Below are positions 33,120-45,727 of a stretch of 64,000 nt of DNA, in pieces. The notes beneath the pieces are model-generated. The model worked only from the letters and a program-made list of their open reading frames with translations, searched no databases and had not been told where the DNA came from. The position numbers and the translations under genes are program-made. The stretch is from Cricetomys ansorgei (lineage: Eukaryota > Chordata > Mammalia > Rodentia > Nesomyidae), in the NCBI GenBank assembly GCA_026225945.1, contig JAMJFZ010004031.1, forward strand, positions 4,706,001-4,770,000, given 5' to 3'. Positions within the stretch are counted from its first letter, which is position 1. Each line of letters begins with the position of its first letter.

Positions 33120-34149
33120 TGTAATATTTTTAATAACATTTTTATGTACATGTGCACACAAATGTGTATTTATATACAAACATCCACATTGATATATCTT
33201 ATACACATTTTACATACTTGTTCTCTGTTGTATTTCGGTTTTACATTATTTTCCCTGTTTGCTAAGGCGTGCACACTTACGTCACCAAGTATAACCTATA
33301 ACAGTATTTGCTGATAGTGGCATACCTAATCCTCTGCTGTTAGGATGTTTCCAAGTGCTTATGATTGTATATGTAATGGACAGCTTCATATTGGAAAGTT
33401 TTCCTTCTCTTTCAGTCTTTCTCCTTTAGTAGTACATTCTGGGTACTAAAAACACAGCTCAAAGACTGCCTAAAGATTCCTTCTCTTCATCTGCAAAGAG
33501 CTGTTCTTATGGAAAATGGAAAGGGTGATTAGGTGGTAATTTTTCTTCAGTTAAGTTTAACTTCACCAGAAATAATGATTGTCAATGCAGCTCTGTGGTC
33601 TGAGGTAAACGTACTTAGCAAAAGTACAAGCATTAAGAATGGGAGCTACTGAACAATTGTATGTATATTTTAGACATTCTTAAGTTGGTGGGTAAAATCT
33701 GCCAGAACTTAATACTCTAAATGCTAGAAAAGCCGAAAGTTTAAATGTCTCAGAGATGTTCATTCTCCACTGAAGGGGGTTAAAAAAGTAAAGGCAAGAG
33801 TCTTCCCAGAGGTAAAAAACAAAGCAGAAGCAAAAGGCCTGCTTGCTTAAAAAAACCCTTTCACTTTATTTTATATTCTGTTACCAGTTTCAGAATAGGA
33901 AATACTCTAAATTTTCTTGGGGGGAAAAAACCATTGTCTCAAGTCTGCTGTGTCAACCTGTAGGTTTTTGTGTGGCAGGAACTTGGAGGGAGCTGAATCC
34001 GTCCGTGTGGTGACTGCGGTGAACCCGGATAAGAAGGGTTTCTGAGGTGCAGCTGGTTCTCAGATGGTGCTAGTTTGTCCAGTTCTTGGTTTTATTCTTG
34101 CTCATTTGTTTATTTTAAAAGCAGTACATATTGCTTTTATTTTTAAATG
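33120..34149. other. Mostly unique, possible L1-like remnant at left
   Basis: The stretch 33200-33420 (for example CTGTTAGGATGTTTCCAAGTG) vaguely resembles an inverted L1M 3' region. The remainder is unassigned. Confidence 0.35.
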
Positions 34150-34295
34150 TATTTATTTAGCGTGTGTGCACGTGTTTGTATGCGTGAACGTGTGCACCAC
34201 AGCACACATACGGAGGCCAGACAACAACTTTATGGAGACAAGTCTGTCCTTTCACACTTGTATGGGTTCTAATATGCACAGCAAGCATTTCTAAA
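34150..34295 (-). mobile_element. B3-type SINE fragment
   Basis: The GTGTGTGCACGTGTTTGTATG tail, CACAGCACACATACGGAGGCC and CAACAACTTTATGGAGACAAG, then TTCACACTTGTATGGGTTCTA, are the inverted 3' half of a B2/B3-superfamily element. The tRNA-like head is missing. Confidence 0.6.
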
Positions 34296-34502
34296 TGATA
34301 AAGACAAATTATTTCAAGGGATGAACCTAAAACTGTGCTAGTAGGTGAATGATAACCATTTTCCCCCTGTAAAATCCACAAAATATGTCGACAGCTTGAG
34401 AAATGGTTAATGATATAGCCACACAGAAAATGTGGAAAGTTAAAATTCTAAAATTAAGAAGTTCTCCCATCCTCAGGACAGTCTGTTACTCTCATGAACA
34501 GT

Positions 34503-34820
34503 CAATCGGGAATGGGGGAGGTGGTTCACTGGGCGAGAATACTTGCTCAGAAGCTTGAGGACCTGGTTTCAAATCCCAGACAATGCAGAAAGCTGCAGCA
34601 TGACAGTGAGTGCCTTTAACCCCAGCATTGAGGGGAGGGAGATGTAGACACACACAGAGACCTGGAGGTTGCTGGCTATTCAGTGTGGCTAAAATCATGA
34701 GCATTGGGTTCAGCGATCAACTATCCTAAAGAGACAAGTAGGGCAAGCCAGAGCATGATGCCCACTGTCCTCTTTCTAGGCCTTCACATATGAGCATTCT
34801 TCCACAGAGAGAAGAAGAAG
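34503..34820 (+). mobile_element. B4 SINE
   Basis: GGTGGTTCACTGGGCGAGAAT and CTTGAGGACCTGGTTTCAAAT give the ID-like head. AGTGCCTTTAACCCCAGCATT and GACCTGGAGGTTGCTGGCTAT belong to the B1-like body. TAAAGAGACAAGTAGGGCAAG then CACTGTCCTCTTTCTAGGCC form the distal part. Diverged. Confidence 0.65.
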
Positions 34821-35507
34821 TAATATTAATAATAGTGGTGGTGGCAAAGAGTTAACTGGTCAAAAAATGCTAACAAATTAAATTATTGTCTCAAATGATG
34901 TCACACTTGTTGGTTTTGGCCTCAGCAGTCAACACCGTAGCAGCTCACAGGAGCTGGGTGCTCTGCTTACGGTGACTTAGCTAACTGGCGCTAGACACAG
35001 AACCACGAGGTGTCGTCTTTCCTTCTATCTTGTCTTTTAGCAATCATGTAAGGGGAAAGGGGAGAGGAGCCAAAATGATCGATGATGTAAAAGTTAACGG
35101 AAGGGAAAGCCTCTGTCCATACTGCACTCCTAAATGGTTTCTGATATTAAAAGACAAAAATTGAAATTAAATGAGCCACAAAGGCAGATGGAAAACCAGG
35201 AAAAGCATATCGAAATTAAACTAAAAGTAGGAACCATAAATTAATAAAGATAGAAGCAAATATTGCTGGACTAGAAGACACCGAGAGAAAGAGATATAAA
35301 GTCAAATCTCTTATCTTTCAGACAAGAACAATTTACTTAAATAGATTATTGACGTCTGTCATGACGAGGGAGAAAATAAAGTACAAACCGGAGACAACCC
35401 TGAACTACCTACCCTTTCAAATGGTATTTAGGCTTCAGTGAGTGATCTTCCAGTTCCTCCTGTGAAATTGCTGTATGCTTAACATCAAGCACCTGGAAAG
35501 ATGCTGT
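34821..35507. other. Unique sequence
   Basis: No repeat, exon or RNA gene recognised. Confidence 0.5.
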
Positions 35508-35605
35508 TAATTTGCTGAGATTGCGGTAACAAAGAACCACAGATGCAGTGGCTCAGACACCAAAAAATGTATTCCTTGAGACTAGGTGTCTAGGGAGAGG
35601 ACCAT
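35508..35605 (-). mobile_element. MaLR-type LTR end fragment
   Basis: TTTGCTGAGATTGCGGTAACA, AAGAACCACAGATGCAGTGGC, a CAGACACC.. segment and TGTATTCCTTGAGACTAGGTG follow the inverted end of an ancient MLT1-like LTR (GCTGCCGTAACAAAGTACCACA pattern). Confidence 0.55.
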
Positions 35606-36267
35606 GGCAATCAACCATAACACAGAAGCTTAAAGAATATTCTTTGGGTCTTTGAATCACAACAGCAACCAACAATACTGAAATTTATTAAAAGGATTGG
35701 CAGTCGCTTCTGCCTGTGGTTGCATTGCTAAGACTATAGTGAACAAAACTTGTATATACCACAGCTGCTTCGACACGGGTCATCTCTCTGCTATGCTTTA
35801 ATTCAATTGATTGCTATTTTGCAAGACAATCTGAAGCTGCTGTCATTCCTCTACTAATGAACAGCTGCATTCCTAATAGCAAGTACAAATCCACACCTGT
35901 TCATAGACCATCTTCCTAGGTAATGGCTTTTACTTTTAAATTCAAATCATACTACGACTTTTCATGTTTACAGTTTTTAAAATACTTTAAAATAGCAGTT
36001 TAACTCAACACATTACCTGACTCAGAAATTTCACTCACCTGAAGGTGATATGTGCTGCCTATGAAAAATTGTTTTAAGATTATACTGATTATGCATATGC
36101 ATATCCTGATTTCAACTGCAGAAAATGTGGAGATAGATCTGGGAATCTATGTAATATGAATTCATGGTACAAATTGTCCTTATCTCAATCTTAGTGTTAT
36201 GTAAATAGCCAAAGCCATTGTCCTAAAATTTCTAGGACAAATGGAACCAGCATTACCTGGTCTGTAG
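35606..36267. other. Unique sequence, enhancer-like in part
   Basis: Repeat-free. The portion 35690-35930 mixes ATTCAATTGATTGC, CGACACGGG and AATAGCAAG-type motifs and could be conserved; this was not tested. Confidence 0.35.
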
Positions 36268-36838
36268 TCGGGTTCTCCAGAGAGACAACAAGACAGAATA
36301 TACACACATAGGTAGAATTGTTCTATGTGATAAGCAAATTGCCAAGTCCCTTTAAAAGCCCACTGCAAGCTGGGGACCCACAGGAGGCAACAGTATAACT
36401 CAGTCTGTAGTAAAAGACCTCAGAACTAGAGAAGCTGATATGGCTCACTGTCCAAGACCAAGTTCTGAGAAACTGGGCTGCAAGTCCCAGAGTCTAGAGG
36501 ACAAAAAACCAGGACTTATAAAGTCTAAGGACAGAAGAAAAGGTAACTTCAGCTCTCAAAGAGAGAAAGAGAAAAAGCCAGTTCATCTTCCTCTGCCTTT
36601 GTGTTTGATCCAAACCCCCAGCCTACTGGATGAGTCCTACCCTTACTGGGGCAGATTTCACCCACTCAGGCCACCAACTCACATAAATTCTCCTCTGAAA
36701 CTCTCAAATGCATGCCCAGAAATAATACTTTGCTATTTCTCTAGAGACCTTGCCAAGTTAGCTCCTAAAATTAATCATCACACCTGGAAAACTTTTTTTT
36801 ATTTTGCATGCAAATTCTCAAGTGCCCCATTGCAGATG
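36268..36838 (-). mobile_element. Ancient mammalian LTR (MLT1/MaLR-like), about 570 bp
   Basis: The + strand reads GTCGGGTTCTCCAGAGAGACA, GCAAGCTGGGGACCCACAGGA, AACTCAGTCTGTAGTAAAAGA, CCTCTGCCTTTGTGTTTGATC and GGATGAGTCCTACCCTTACTG. It continues with CTCCTCTGAAACTCTCAAATG, TGCCCAGAAATAATACTTTGC and AAATTAATCATCACACC. This is the complete inverted order of a mammal-wide LTR. The longest open frame in the window (134 codons, 36440-36844) falls entirely over it and is therefore not evidence of a gene. Confidence 0.65.
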
Positions 36839-37530
36839 GACTGAATAGGAAATCAACCTTGGATAGAGCCCAGAAGCCTTTTTTTTTTTAAAAAGCCCTC
36901 CAGCGTGTTCCCATTCCCTCAAGGGAGAACCACAAGGTTAAAGTGAATGAGTAGTCATAGGCAAGAAATGAGGCCTCACCTCCCCTAACATCTCCATGGA
37001 AATTACTGTTAATACAAACACATACCTTTCCACTTCTAGTTGGTATCTGGTTTAACCAATCCAGAACTATACATAACCACTCAAGGAGTCATATTCCAAT
37101 ATTCATTGGATATACAAACAGGTTGTATTTTACAACAGTAAGTAACAGTCTTTAACCATCTCTCTGTCTTTTTGCTCTTGCTATTATATTCATGATGTCA
37201 TGCTTCTTGACTTTACAATCTAAGTTCCTTTCCTTTTTACGTGTTTTTCAGGCTCAACCTCACTTTTCTATGTTTAACTTTTAACCTTGTTCGTTATCAA
37301 AATTAAAATGCCTAAAGATTATGTATACCAAATGGAAGTGAATGTACTGCTGAAGAATATTAAAGCAATAATTGGCATTTTTTTCTGGCGCAGAAAAAAA
37401 AAAGACTAGTAGAATCAGGAATAAGTATTTGAAGGCCTTGTCACTTGGGCTACAGGGAGACAACCCTTTACTGTCTTCTGCCATTATGATGTGTAAATCA
37501 TGGTATCTGCTGAAGAATAATGGAATAATG
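36839..37530. other. Unique sequence with a short perfect hairpin
   Basis: No repeat or exon recognised. A 10-bp stem, 3-nt loop inverted repeat (37378-37400) is listed separately. Confidence 0.5.
37378..37400. other. Perfect 10-bp inverted repeat, GCG loop
   Basis: TTTTTTTCTG and CAGAAAAAAA are exact complements separated by GCG. Confidence 0.95.
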
Positions 37531-37945
37531 TGCTGGTTGTTTTTTTGTCAGTTTGACACAAACTGGAGTCACCTAGGAACAGGAAATCTCAACCGAAGAA
37601 TTGGCTCCATCAGATTGCCTTGTGACATTTTCTTGATGAATGATTGATGTGGGGGTGCCCAGCCCACTGTGGGTAGTGCCACCCCTGAGCAGATGGTCCT
37701 GGGCATATAAGAAAGCAAACTGAGCAAGCTCAGGAGGAAACCAGTAAGCAGCACTCCTCCATGACTCTGCTTGGGTTCCTGCCTCCAGGTCCCTGCCCTA
37801 CGTGGGTTCCTGTCTCAGCTTCTCTAGGTGATGGATTGATAAAGTGTGGCGTGGAAATGTAAGCAAAATACACTCTGTCCTCCCTAAGTTGCTTTTGGTC
37901 ATGGTGTTTATCGTAGCAACAGATAATAATAAACAACTGATACAT
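37531..37945 (+). mobile_element. ERVL-MaLR-like LTR, direct orientation
   Basis: TGCTGGTTGTTTTTTTGTCAG, TTGACACAAACTGGAGTCACC, GATTGATGTGGGGGTGCCCAG, CACTGTGGGTAGTGCCACCCC, TATAAGAAAGCAAACTGAGCA and CACTCCTCCATGACTCTGCTT follow in order. They are followed by GGTTCCTGCCTCCAGGTCCC and TTGCTTTTGGTCATGGTGTTT. Same family as the inverted copy at 28.3 kb; the TATAAG motif is the usual core-promoter-like site of this LTR. Confidence 0.75.
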
Positions 37946-40900
37946 ATGAAATAGGTTGTTGGGTCATTTTGTGTATTATGATAAAAGCCTGGTCTCGGAA
38001 GTCACTCATCTCTTTGGCCTCATGAGGGCTGGCATGCTGTTTCCTTCTTTGGGCCCAGATATGATTCTTTGTAAATTTTAATACAAATCCAGTAGAAAAA
38101 CAGAAATGGGGGGGATTTTTTTTTTTTTTTTTTTTTTTACATATTCACCAAGAATTTCTTATTTTAAATTGTAGGAGTTGTTCTGTCAGGAGAAACCTAT
38201 TTCAGAAATAATTATCTTCACATTGAAGTCAAATAAATAATCTGTTGTGAGGCTGAAGTGTCATTGGTGATCCAAGTTCATAATAGCAAATAATAAATAT
38301 GGCTTCTATTTTCTGATCTTTGGTGAATGAAATAAAGTAATGTCCAATCATCCTTTAAAATATGCAGTTTCTTTCGGGGCAGAATTTCTTTATACTGTAT
38401 AGTGAAATGTATTTTAAATTACAGTGAAGCATTGTTGAGAAAAAGGGGGGGTGCTTTTTGAAAAGGGGCTACGTTTTTAAAACATGTCTTAGGCTTATGT
38501 GCAGAGGTTTAAAGATTTTTTTTTTCTTTGTGAAATGAACATAAAAATAATTTCTTGGAATGTTAGAGAAATACCATGATTACTTCAGGATACGTGCCTG
38601 AAACTCCAGAGAAGTAACCTACTTTTCCATAATTTTTTTTGGCTCCGAAGACTAAGGAGGCAACATCCGCTGACAGTCACCGTATTGTTTCTTAGTATCA
38701 AGCAAGGTACTCAGGGAGGGAGTGGAGTCTGGCCAGTACTCCAGCGGGCTTAGGGTACAAGGAAGAGTTTGTGAAGGCTTCCTCTGTACTCACTGGGAGC
38801 AGCTCCACACTCTGCAGCTCCTGATGCACTTTTCTGACAGAAATTACAACCTGACTGAACTGGCTGTCCTTAAACATGCTTCTAGGTAAGTAACAGAGCT
38901 CACAGATGGCCGAGGCTTTGTTCTCAAGCGATGGGAGACATATCTGTCTGTGTACTTGGCTTTGCTTTTATTTCCCAGGCTTATAAAGTCTCAAGCAGTG
39001 CTAGACAGTGCTATAGTTAGTACGATTTATCCTCCCAGATTTTAGGTGATAAGATTCAGCGATTTAGAGCAACCTTAGAAATGTGCATCTCTAATGGTGG
39101 TTAGCATTTCACCTGTATTTTTAATTTTTCCATTAAAGTGGGCGTAACATTTTGTGATTTCACTGATAGTTATTAGAGACAATACAGTCCTTGAGATACA
39201 AATGTGAAAATGACTTTTTTTTTTTTAAATATAGTGGGCTCATTTATGTTGTTAATGAGCTGTGGTGTATATTTGAAAAGGAGTGGGTTTGCATTGCCTA
39301 TCTTATTAATATTTAAGGTAAATGGAATTTTAAATTGTCAACATAGAAATTAATTTCAAACAGTGAAACACTAAAAGGTAATGTGTTGCCATGTGCACAT
39401 TTTTAGTGATATTCAAACGTATGTCTTACGTAGTCTAAAAAATATCTTAAAATTTACCATCAGTATTCAGCAGCCTTCATAGATCTCTGATGAAAGTTTC
39501 CTGAGAACATCTGATATAGGTGGCTTTCTAACTCAAGAGAAGGGCATAATTAAACTAGAACTTCACTGGATGCTTCATAAACATTTTTTAAATGCTTCAC
39601 TGGCAACCGCTTCATTTACTGTCAGGTTAATACTGTAATGCACTGGTTGAATTTTATGGCTTAGATTACTTATTTGGAAGATCAACATTTTCCTAGCAGA
39701 TTATGTCAGTTGATAAAGGCTCCACAAACATCTGAAATCCCTAGGAAACGGAGAGGAGACATCTGTAGCTGTTTGACTTTACAGCTGCACATTGACAGTC
39801 GCATACACAACCTGACTTGGTGGAGCAAGTCCAGTTTCTTTATTGGAGATATTAAGAATGCCTCTCTCGGGGATGGTTGATAGTACATTTGGGATACAAT
39901 TAACTCTGCTAGGTAATTTGTTAATTGACATATTGTCAAAATGTTTAAATATGGGGGCTCAGTTTTTGTTGTTGTTGTTGTAATTCCAAGCACAACCTGT
40001 TTGAGAAAGCACACTAAAATGAAGATATGAATGCTTTAGAATCAAGTCACCATGTTTTAATTGTAGTTCTGTGCATTGCTCCTCAGTACTGAGTTACCAC
40101 TTTTATAAAATTATTTCTTCAATTTTACTGTCTTGTTTCTTTTTACTGTTCCCTCTCGGTCTGTGTCCTGTCATGTTAAAGATGGTATAGAAATGTGTAA
40201 GATACTTTGGAAGCATTAACATGAGTATTATTTTACGTGGGGACTCTAGTTCAGAAGGTTCAGAACCTTCCACAGTAAGTAGACAGTATGAATGGTTCAG
40301 GAGAATGATCCCCAGCTTCTGGAAGACCAGTTATACTCATATACAGCAGGCACCATTCTGCACACCATATCCAAAAGCCCTAATGAATTAATACCATTTC
40401 AAGCAAGAAGATTCAGAAAATTATCGGCAATACCCACCTCAAAGACATTTGTTAAAGGGGTCCTGCAGGTCAAGTCATCTCTAACCTAAAGTAACTTATT
40501 ACATAGACAAATTCAAAATATTTTCACCTCGTTTTCATGACTGTTTATTTGCCCAAGATTTCCTGCGTTTGATTGGCCTTTAAGAAGCCTGTAAACTTGA
40601 GCTGATGCTCATCTCAAGATAGAGGAGGTGGTAAAGAAGGAACATAAGCTGACAGGAGTCTGAGTCCTCACTCTTCGACTTCTAGGAAGTGTCAGGAACA
40701 TCACCTGTCTTTTCTGCATGTATCTCCTCTAGAGAGAGAGGAAATGATCGTTGTTTGCTGTAAGGCTTACACAGGTAATCCTTTTATGAAGTATCACATG
40801 GAATACTTTACCCTATACATCAGCAACCACCAATAGTAGGCAGTTTCTGTCTTATGAAATTATCAACCATTGTCTTCTCTCTGGACTTGCCACATTTTCT

Positions 40901-42104
40901 AAGGTTAGTAGTGCATTATGGGTTTTAAGAAGTTATTTGCATCGGTTTTCCCGTAAGACGGGTGAATAACTTTCCTGTGTGAGTTTTGAGTTGACCAGAG
41001 CTAATTCTGAATTATAGTTGTGAGCTGTAATTACTTCAATGGTTGAACACATTGACCTCTGGGAGTAAAAGGTTTTATTTTATACTGCAAGTGAAAGAAG
41101 CATTTGTGAATTCATTTCTATCTTCTATTCATACCTTGGTTAAAACGAGCCATGGTGTGGTGCAGTTTCTCTGGAACATTACATAAACTCACTTATTCTT
41201 GGCCATGTAGCCGTTGAGAATATGCAAACAGGCCTGAAAGAAACCAAACAGTAAAGGTCTTCATAGGCAGGAAACCTAATATTTACACAACAATCAGTAG
41301 AGGATGGTCACTAGGATGGCTTATGACTAAGTTTTCTTGTTCTTAGTGAATGGAAGCTAGCATCCTCTCTTACAGGGCTTGCTTGTGTTAGTGTGTTCAA
41401 CAGGACTAGACTGCAGGAAACCTGTAACCCAGGCATTTTGGCACCAGTGGCTCCCTCCGTCCTCTGTGCTCTGCTCCATATGGAAAGGCCTCAACAGTCT
41501 CCTGTCCTTCATCAAAGTGCTTTCTCTTCCTCAGGTATTCATGCTAAGGTCTAAATGATCATAGTGCTTCAGCGAGATTTTCCATATATCTGCATTTAAG
41601 CATACGAAAAACTTTAAGCTGAAGTCCCTAATTCCTAATCCCACCATTATTAGCAGTAGCCAGTAGGTAGATTGTGAGGTTTTGGAGGAACAGAGAGGTA
41701 GAGCTTGTACATCACATTGTCCCCACAGAACAAAAATTGACCCTCGCGGTCAGAAAGTCTTGCTTTTCTTATGTGTGTGTGAACAGGCATGTGGCATGTC
41801 TGTAGCATTACAATTTCAAGGAAGATGCTTAAGACAAAATGTGTCTAAGAAGGCTCCTTGGGGGGGGGGTCATAATGTAACAAAACAAAAAGTAGACAAA
41901 CGCTATGGTAGATACGGGTAAGAAAGGAAGGACATTGTAAGCCTGTGGGGTGTGAGCTTTTCTCGTGTTGTTTCTAAATGCTTAAAGCAGCACTTGTGCT
42001 CTATTAAATAAGGTCTGATTATCAGCCGAACCATTACTCTCAAGTGCAAGAGGAGAGAAGTGCGTGAGAACAAGATGTGCTTGTGTGCGGATCACAGCCG
42101 CCTC
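37946..42104. other. Large unique region, several conserved-looking stretches
   Basis: No repeat element beyond poly-T at 38116-38138. The blocks 38150-38460 and 39660-39960 are AT-rich, CpG-retaining and repeat-free, which is the texture of conserved noncoding DNA. A weak MIR-like segment may lie at 39018-39085. Reading frames (for example 39674-39880) show no family resemblance. Around 41100-41700 nothing stands out. Confidence 0.45.
38116..38138. repeat. Poly-T (23) after G8
   Basis: A run of eight G and one A precedes 23 T residues. No SINE body is recognisable beside it. Confidence 0.95.
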
Positions 42105-42300
42105 CCTGCTTGTTCCCTGACCCTTGGCAAACCCCTTGCCCTCTTCGGGCCTCAGTTCCCTTGTGTTTGGGATCACTTGTGGATCATGATGTCCATTTGC
42201 CATAATTCCAAGTCTCATAAAGATTAATCAAAATAATATATGGAAAGTTTTCTGTATGTTACCTAACAAATAGTGAGTGCATGCCAGTTAGTAACAGGAG
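42105..42300 (+). mobile_element. MIR SINE remnant
   Basis: GACCCTTGGCAAACCCCTTGC, TTCGGGCCTCAGTTCCCTTGT, then TCATAAAGATTAATCAAAATA and ACCTAACAAATAGTGAGTGCA. This follows the direct MIR order through the core to the 3' end. Confidence 0.6.
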
Positions 42301-42765
42301 TGTTGTATATTGTGTTGTCTCATCAGTTACAGGCTTTTAAAGTCTCATGCAAACAAAAATTAGATCTGGAAGTTAAAAATCTTGTTATCCATGAACTTTC
42401 TCTGAAGCATTAATACTACCTACCCAAAATGAAAGATATATCTTAGTAGTCTGTAAAAGCAGTAGCATTTTCCAATTGACATAAACCAAAAGCAGAATCA
42501 AACCTAATTAAAACTTTTAACTTCTCTAGATATAATGTAATCTCTGTGAAGTGTCTTACGATTCTGGTTCTGGTCTTTATAGTTCATTGGGAACTTTATA
42601 CACTACATCACACTTAGCTGTGACAGTTTAATTTCCTTCTGTGCCGTGGAAGTAGGTGCCATTTAATGGTCGCATCTTTTGTGGGTTTGCCCTAGAATTA
42701 GCATCACCTCACTTTGTAGAGATGGTCTTTGTCTTTAGGTGTTCTGGCATGCATTAAATCACAGG

Positions 42766-42894
42766 ATTAAAGAAGTTAATTGAATGGAAATAGTGTTTAT
42801 TTAAACCACAAGAATTTTCATGATGTAGGTGAATTTTTGTTTTGATGCAACCCTGTGCAAGATTTCATTTTCTTAAAATGAAGGTCCACAAATA
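42766..42894 (+). repeat. 129-bp direct duplication, copy 1
   Basis: This segment recurs at 46619-46747 (offset 3853) with four mismatches and no gaps (125/129). Differences are at 42772 (G/A) and at one site in each of the TTTATTTAAACC, AGAATTTTC and TTTGTTTTGATG stretches. It contains TTGATGCAACC, a C/EBP-ATF-like site. It does not resemble a SINE, LINE or LTR I know. Copy 1 lies directly upstream of a candidate regulatory block. Confidence 0.95.
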
Positions 42895-42899
42895 CGCCC

Positions 42900-43215
42900 C
42901 TCGTTTTCCCCTCCCTCCTCCCTGTTTTTCCTGATGCTTATTGTTGGCAGAAAACTGCCAATATTGTTTTCTGGTTGGTTTGCTCTCCTTTGCTTGGTAA
43001 AATTAAGACTGTCAATTCTGCTGTTGAAAATCCAGCAGGAAAGTAAGGTGAGCTAATTATAAGCATTGTGATACGGCGGATGGGATAAGGCTTCCGAATG
43101 GGTAATGTGTTTTCCATCGCCTATTGGCTTATCTAAGTTGTTGGTAACTTATCTCCTCAACCGTGCGTTCACTTTGAACAAAGTCATATAATAAACAGCC
43201 ATGGAGAAATGTTTT
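42900..43215. promoter_or_regulatory. Candidate enhancer with GATA and TCF/SOX-like motifs
   Basis: Repeat-free sequence with retained CpGs (ATACGGCGG, TTCCGAATG, CATCGCC, AACCGTGCG). Three GATAAG motifs lie within 70 bp: 43084-43089 on + and 43128-43133 and 43148-43153 on -. An inverted CCAAT (ATTGG) overlaps the second. A 12-bp CTTTGAACAAAG at 43172-43183 combines TCF/LEF-like and SOX-like half-sites. CTAATTATAAG near 43053 is homeodomain-like. No conservation data are available. Confidence 0.45.
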
Positions 43216-45432
43216 CTGTAATACAGTGTGGCTTTGTCAATTTTGCCTTAGTGGAGAAAACAACTATTTGGGAATCAAAATTAAGACACTACTGTGTGCA
43301 GGCAACACGTTTAAGCAGACACAGCCCCAAATGTAAAATACCACCAGTAAAACAATGTCAAGAAGTCTTAGCTTTCCAGGGAACAGAGAGATTAGAGTTT
43401 CCCGGGGTAGACCGACCCTGAATTTCAAAATCATATGAGAAACCAGAGGCTTTATTTATTATTAAATATATCAGCAAAGATTCTGTTTCCATATTCTTTA
43501 AATGTTATACTCTTTAAATGTTAAACTCTTGGGATGTTTCTGACTTTAAGAAGCCATTAAACTGAAAAGTTGAGTCCAGAAGCCGTACCTGGTAAATAAA
43601 AGCTGGAAAGTTCAAGTACACAATAGATATCCTTTAATGGGTGCATGATAGTCTCTGGTCTACCCTTGGCCATTCCTGTGGAAGAATCCAAGAGACTTAA
43701 AAGTGACAGAAAACAAAGATTTTAGAACAGATGTTAAGATTTGAAACAGATTTCCTTTAACCGCTGACTAGTAAAATAATTTTCCCATATCTGGAGAGCT
43801 GAATGCATTTTCCCCATTTATTTAGAATAACTCACATACTGGAACCTGGAAACACAGCGTCACGAGACACTAATATGGTGTCCTTTGTGCATTTATGGTG
43901 GGTAAAATGACTTAATCAAGATGTCTTGCCCGGGAGAGTTTGGAATCAGAACATAATTTTTTTTCCATCGTTTACCCTGCTGCCTTTTGTTCCAATTTGG
44001 GTGGCTGAGGACGCTGAACTGATGACAGGCTCTAATCCCTCTGTGGTACGTGGTCATAATATTCCCACTGCTCTAGCTCTTGATTATGTTTGCACTACTG
44101 TTGGCAATCCAAGGTCTTCCTCTGTAACTTACTCACAAATCAGTAGATCCACACCTATGGCCTCTTCTGTTTAAGAACTGTTTTTAATTCTGCTCATTCT
44201 TAGACTTTTTTTCCAATTTTCTGTGGAAATGTTTCAAAATGCTTTGGAGGAGCATTGCAAATTACTCTTTATTCATTCAGGAAGATTAGAATGGCCTTAG
44301 ATTATGTGGGGAAGGCCCAGGCTGGTCTGAATTTGTTTGCTATCTAGGGAACAATTGCTCTTGTTGGTCACACATTAGCTTTGGTTTCTCTTTCTTTACA
44401 GCTCTCTTGGGTCATTTAGGATACTGTAAGACACTGGGGGAAACAGAGATGGTTTGGTTGGATAATTGATTTGTTCCTGCTATGTCAGTTATAAATCTCA
44501 TAGAAAGAAGCAGAGTCTAAATCTATTCTATGATGTATTAGACATGCATCTGACCAAACATTCAAGACATAATCAGTTCAGATTTTCTAACAGAATTTAA
44601 TGGGTCTCTGCACAGAGATGTGGGTGATGTATTTCAGAAAGATCAGATACCAACCACAGATGTAGAGGTCCTTTGTTCCCCCCTCTCTGTTCCTGAAAGG
44701 GAAGGAAAGAGTGTAACTGTTGTGTCTGTGGACTAAGAGCTGAGACTGGAGGCTGGAATGGAGGATGCCCAGCAGATGACTTTCTAGAAAGATGCCACTG
44801 TAGAAAGCAACAAGAAGAGAAGCTGTGAAAAGAACTCCAAGCTTCTCCTTCTGCCCTCCTCTTGGATGACTATGCCTTTTGTCAGCTAAATGCAACTAGA
44901 AGCCATATGTGTTGCAGTACAGGAGGGAGGGATCTCTCACCTGTATCCCACAGAGGGGACAGTAAGGATAGAGAAAGGGTATGGGAACAGACGCTATCCG
45001 CATGCTTTGTTTCCTGAACTCACCTGAGAGCATCTTCTCCAAATCACACTTAATTGGAACAATCCCTGATGGAGGTGCCTTCCTGGCACATGTTCATCTC
45101 TCCTTTCATATTCCAGAGACCGTTTAGATTCTTTAGAAGTTTTCTTTCAACTCAAGATCCTTAATGAAATTTTCAGTGGTGATGTAAAGTGAGATGTACA
45201 GTGCATGATGATAGTGAGAGAGATCTATCAGCTCCTGAAAGATATCCCAGTTGTGCTGCTTCGTTTTGACACTTTTTTGTGGTCTTCAGAGTTCTGTGAC
45301 ATCAACTGACATAGGTTACAGCCGTCTGTGGGCTTATCTACAGCAGTTCTAGCTGTGAGCACTGAATACGATGCTTTCCATTTTTTCTATGGGTTTAGAC
45401 AGGAGAAGCTTTAGTGATTTCATCAGCAAAGT
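43216..45432. other. Unique sequence
   Basis: No repeat, exon or RNA gene was recognised. Frames at 43209-43421, 43926-44174 and 44587-44895 have no domain resemblance. Confidence 0.5.
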
Positions 45433-45512
45433 TTTATCAGGCACTTATTACAAACCACACCCTGTTAGATGGGCCCTGAGACTGTCAAGGTTAGCAAACA
45501 GAACGTAAGAGG
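45433..45512 (-). mobile_element. L2 LINE 3'-end remnant, possible
   Basis: TTTTATCAGGCACTTATTACA, the ACACCCTGTTAGATGGGCCCT region and GGTTAGCAAACAGAACG loosely follow the inverted L2 3' end. Confidence 0.35.
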
Positions 45513-45727
45513 CTTCTGTTTTTAAACCTTCTATAACGTTTTTTTTTCTACAAAAATACAGCCTTTGAGACTAAGGACTCTCTTACACATCTTCGGTGTT
45601 CACATCCGTTTGAGAGGGTGGTCCAGAGGGTCTCAGCACATTCCCTAATGACATGCTCCATTCTGTAGAGTGAAGTTGGCAGCTAAACAACTGAACTAGT
45701 TACAGCCCTACAATTAGTAGTAGTATT

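Noticed and set aside
36440..36844. 134-codon open frame, the longest in the window
   Set aside because: It lies entirely over an old inverted LTR, has no recognisable domain and no conserved start context. Open by chance.
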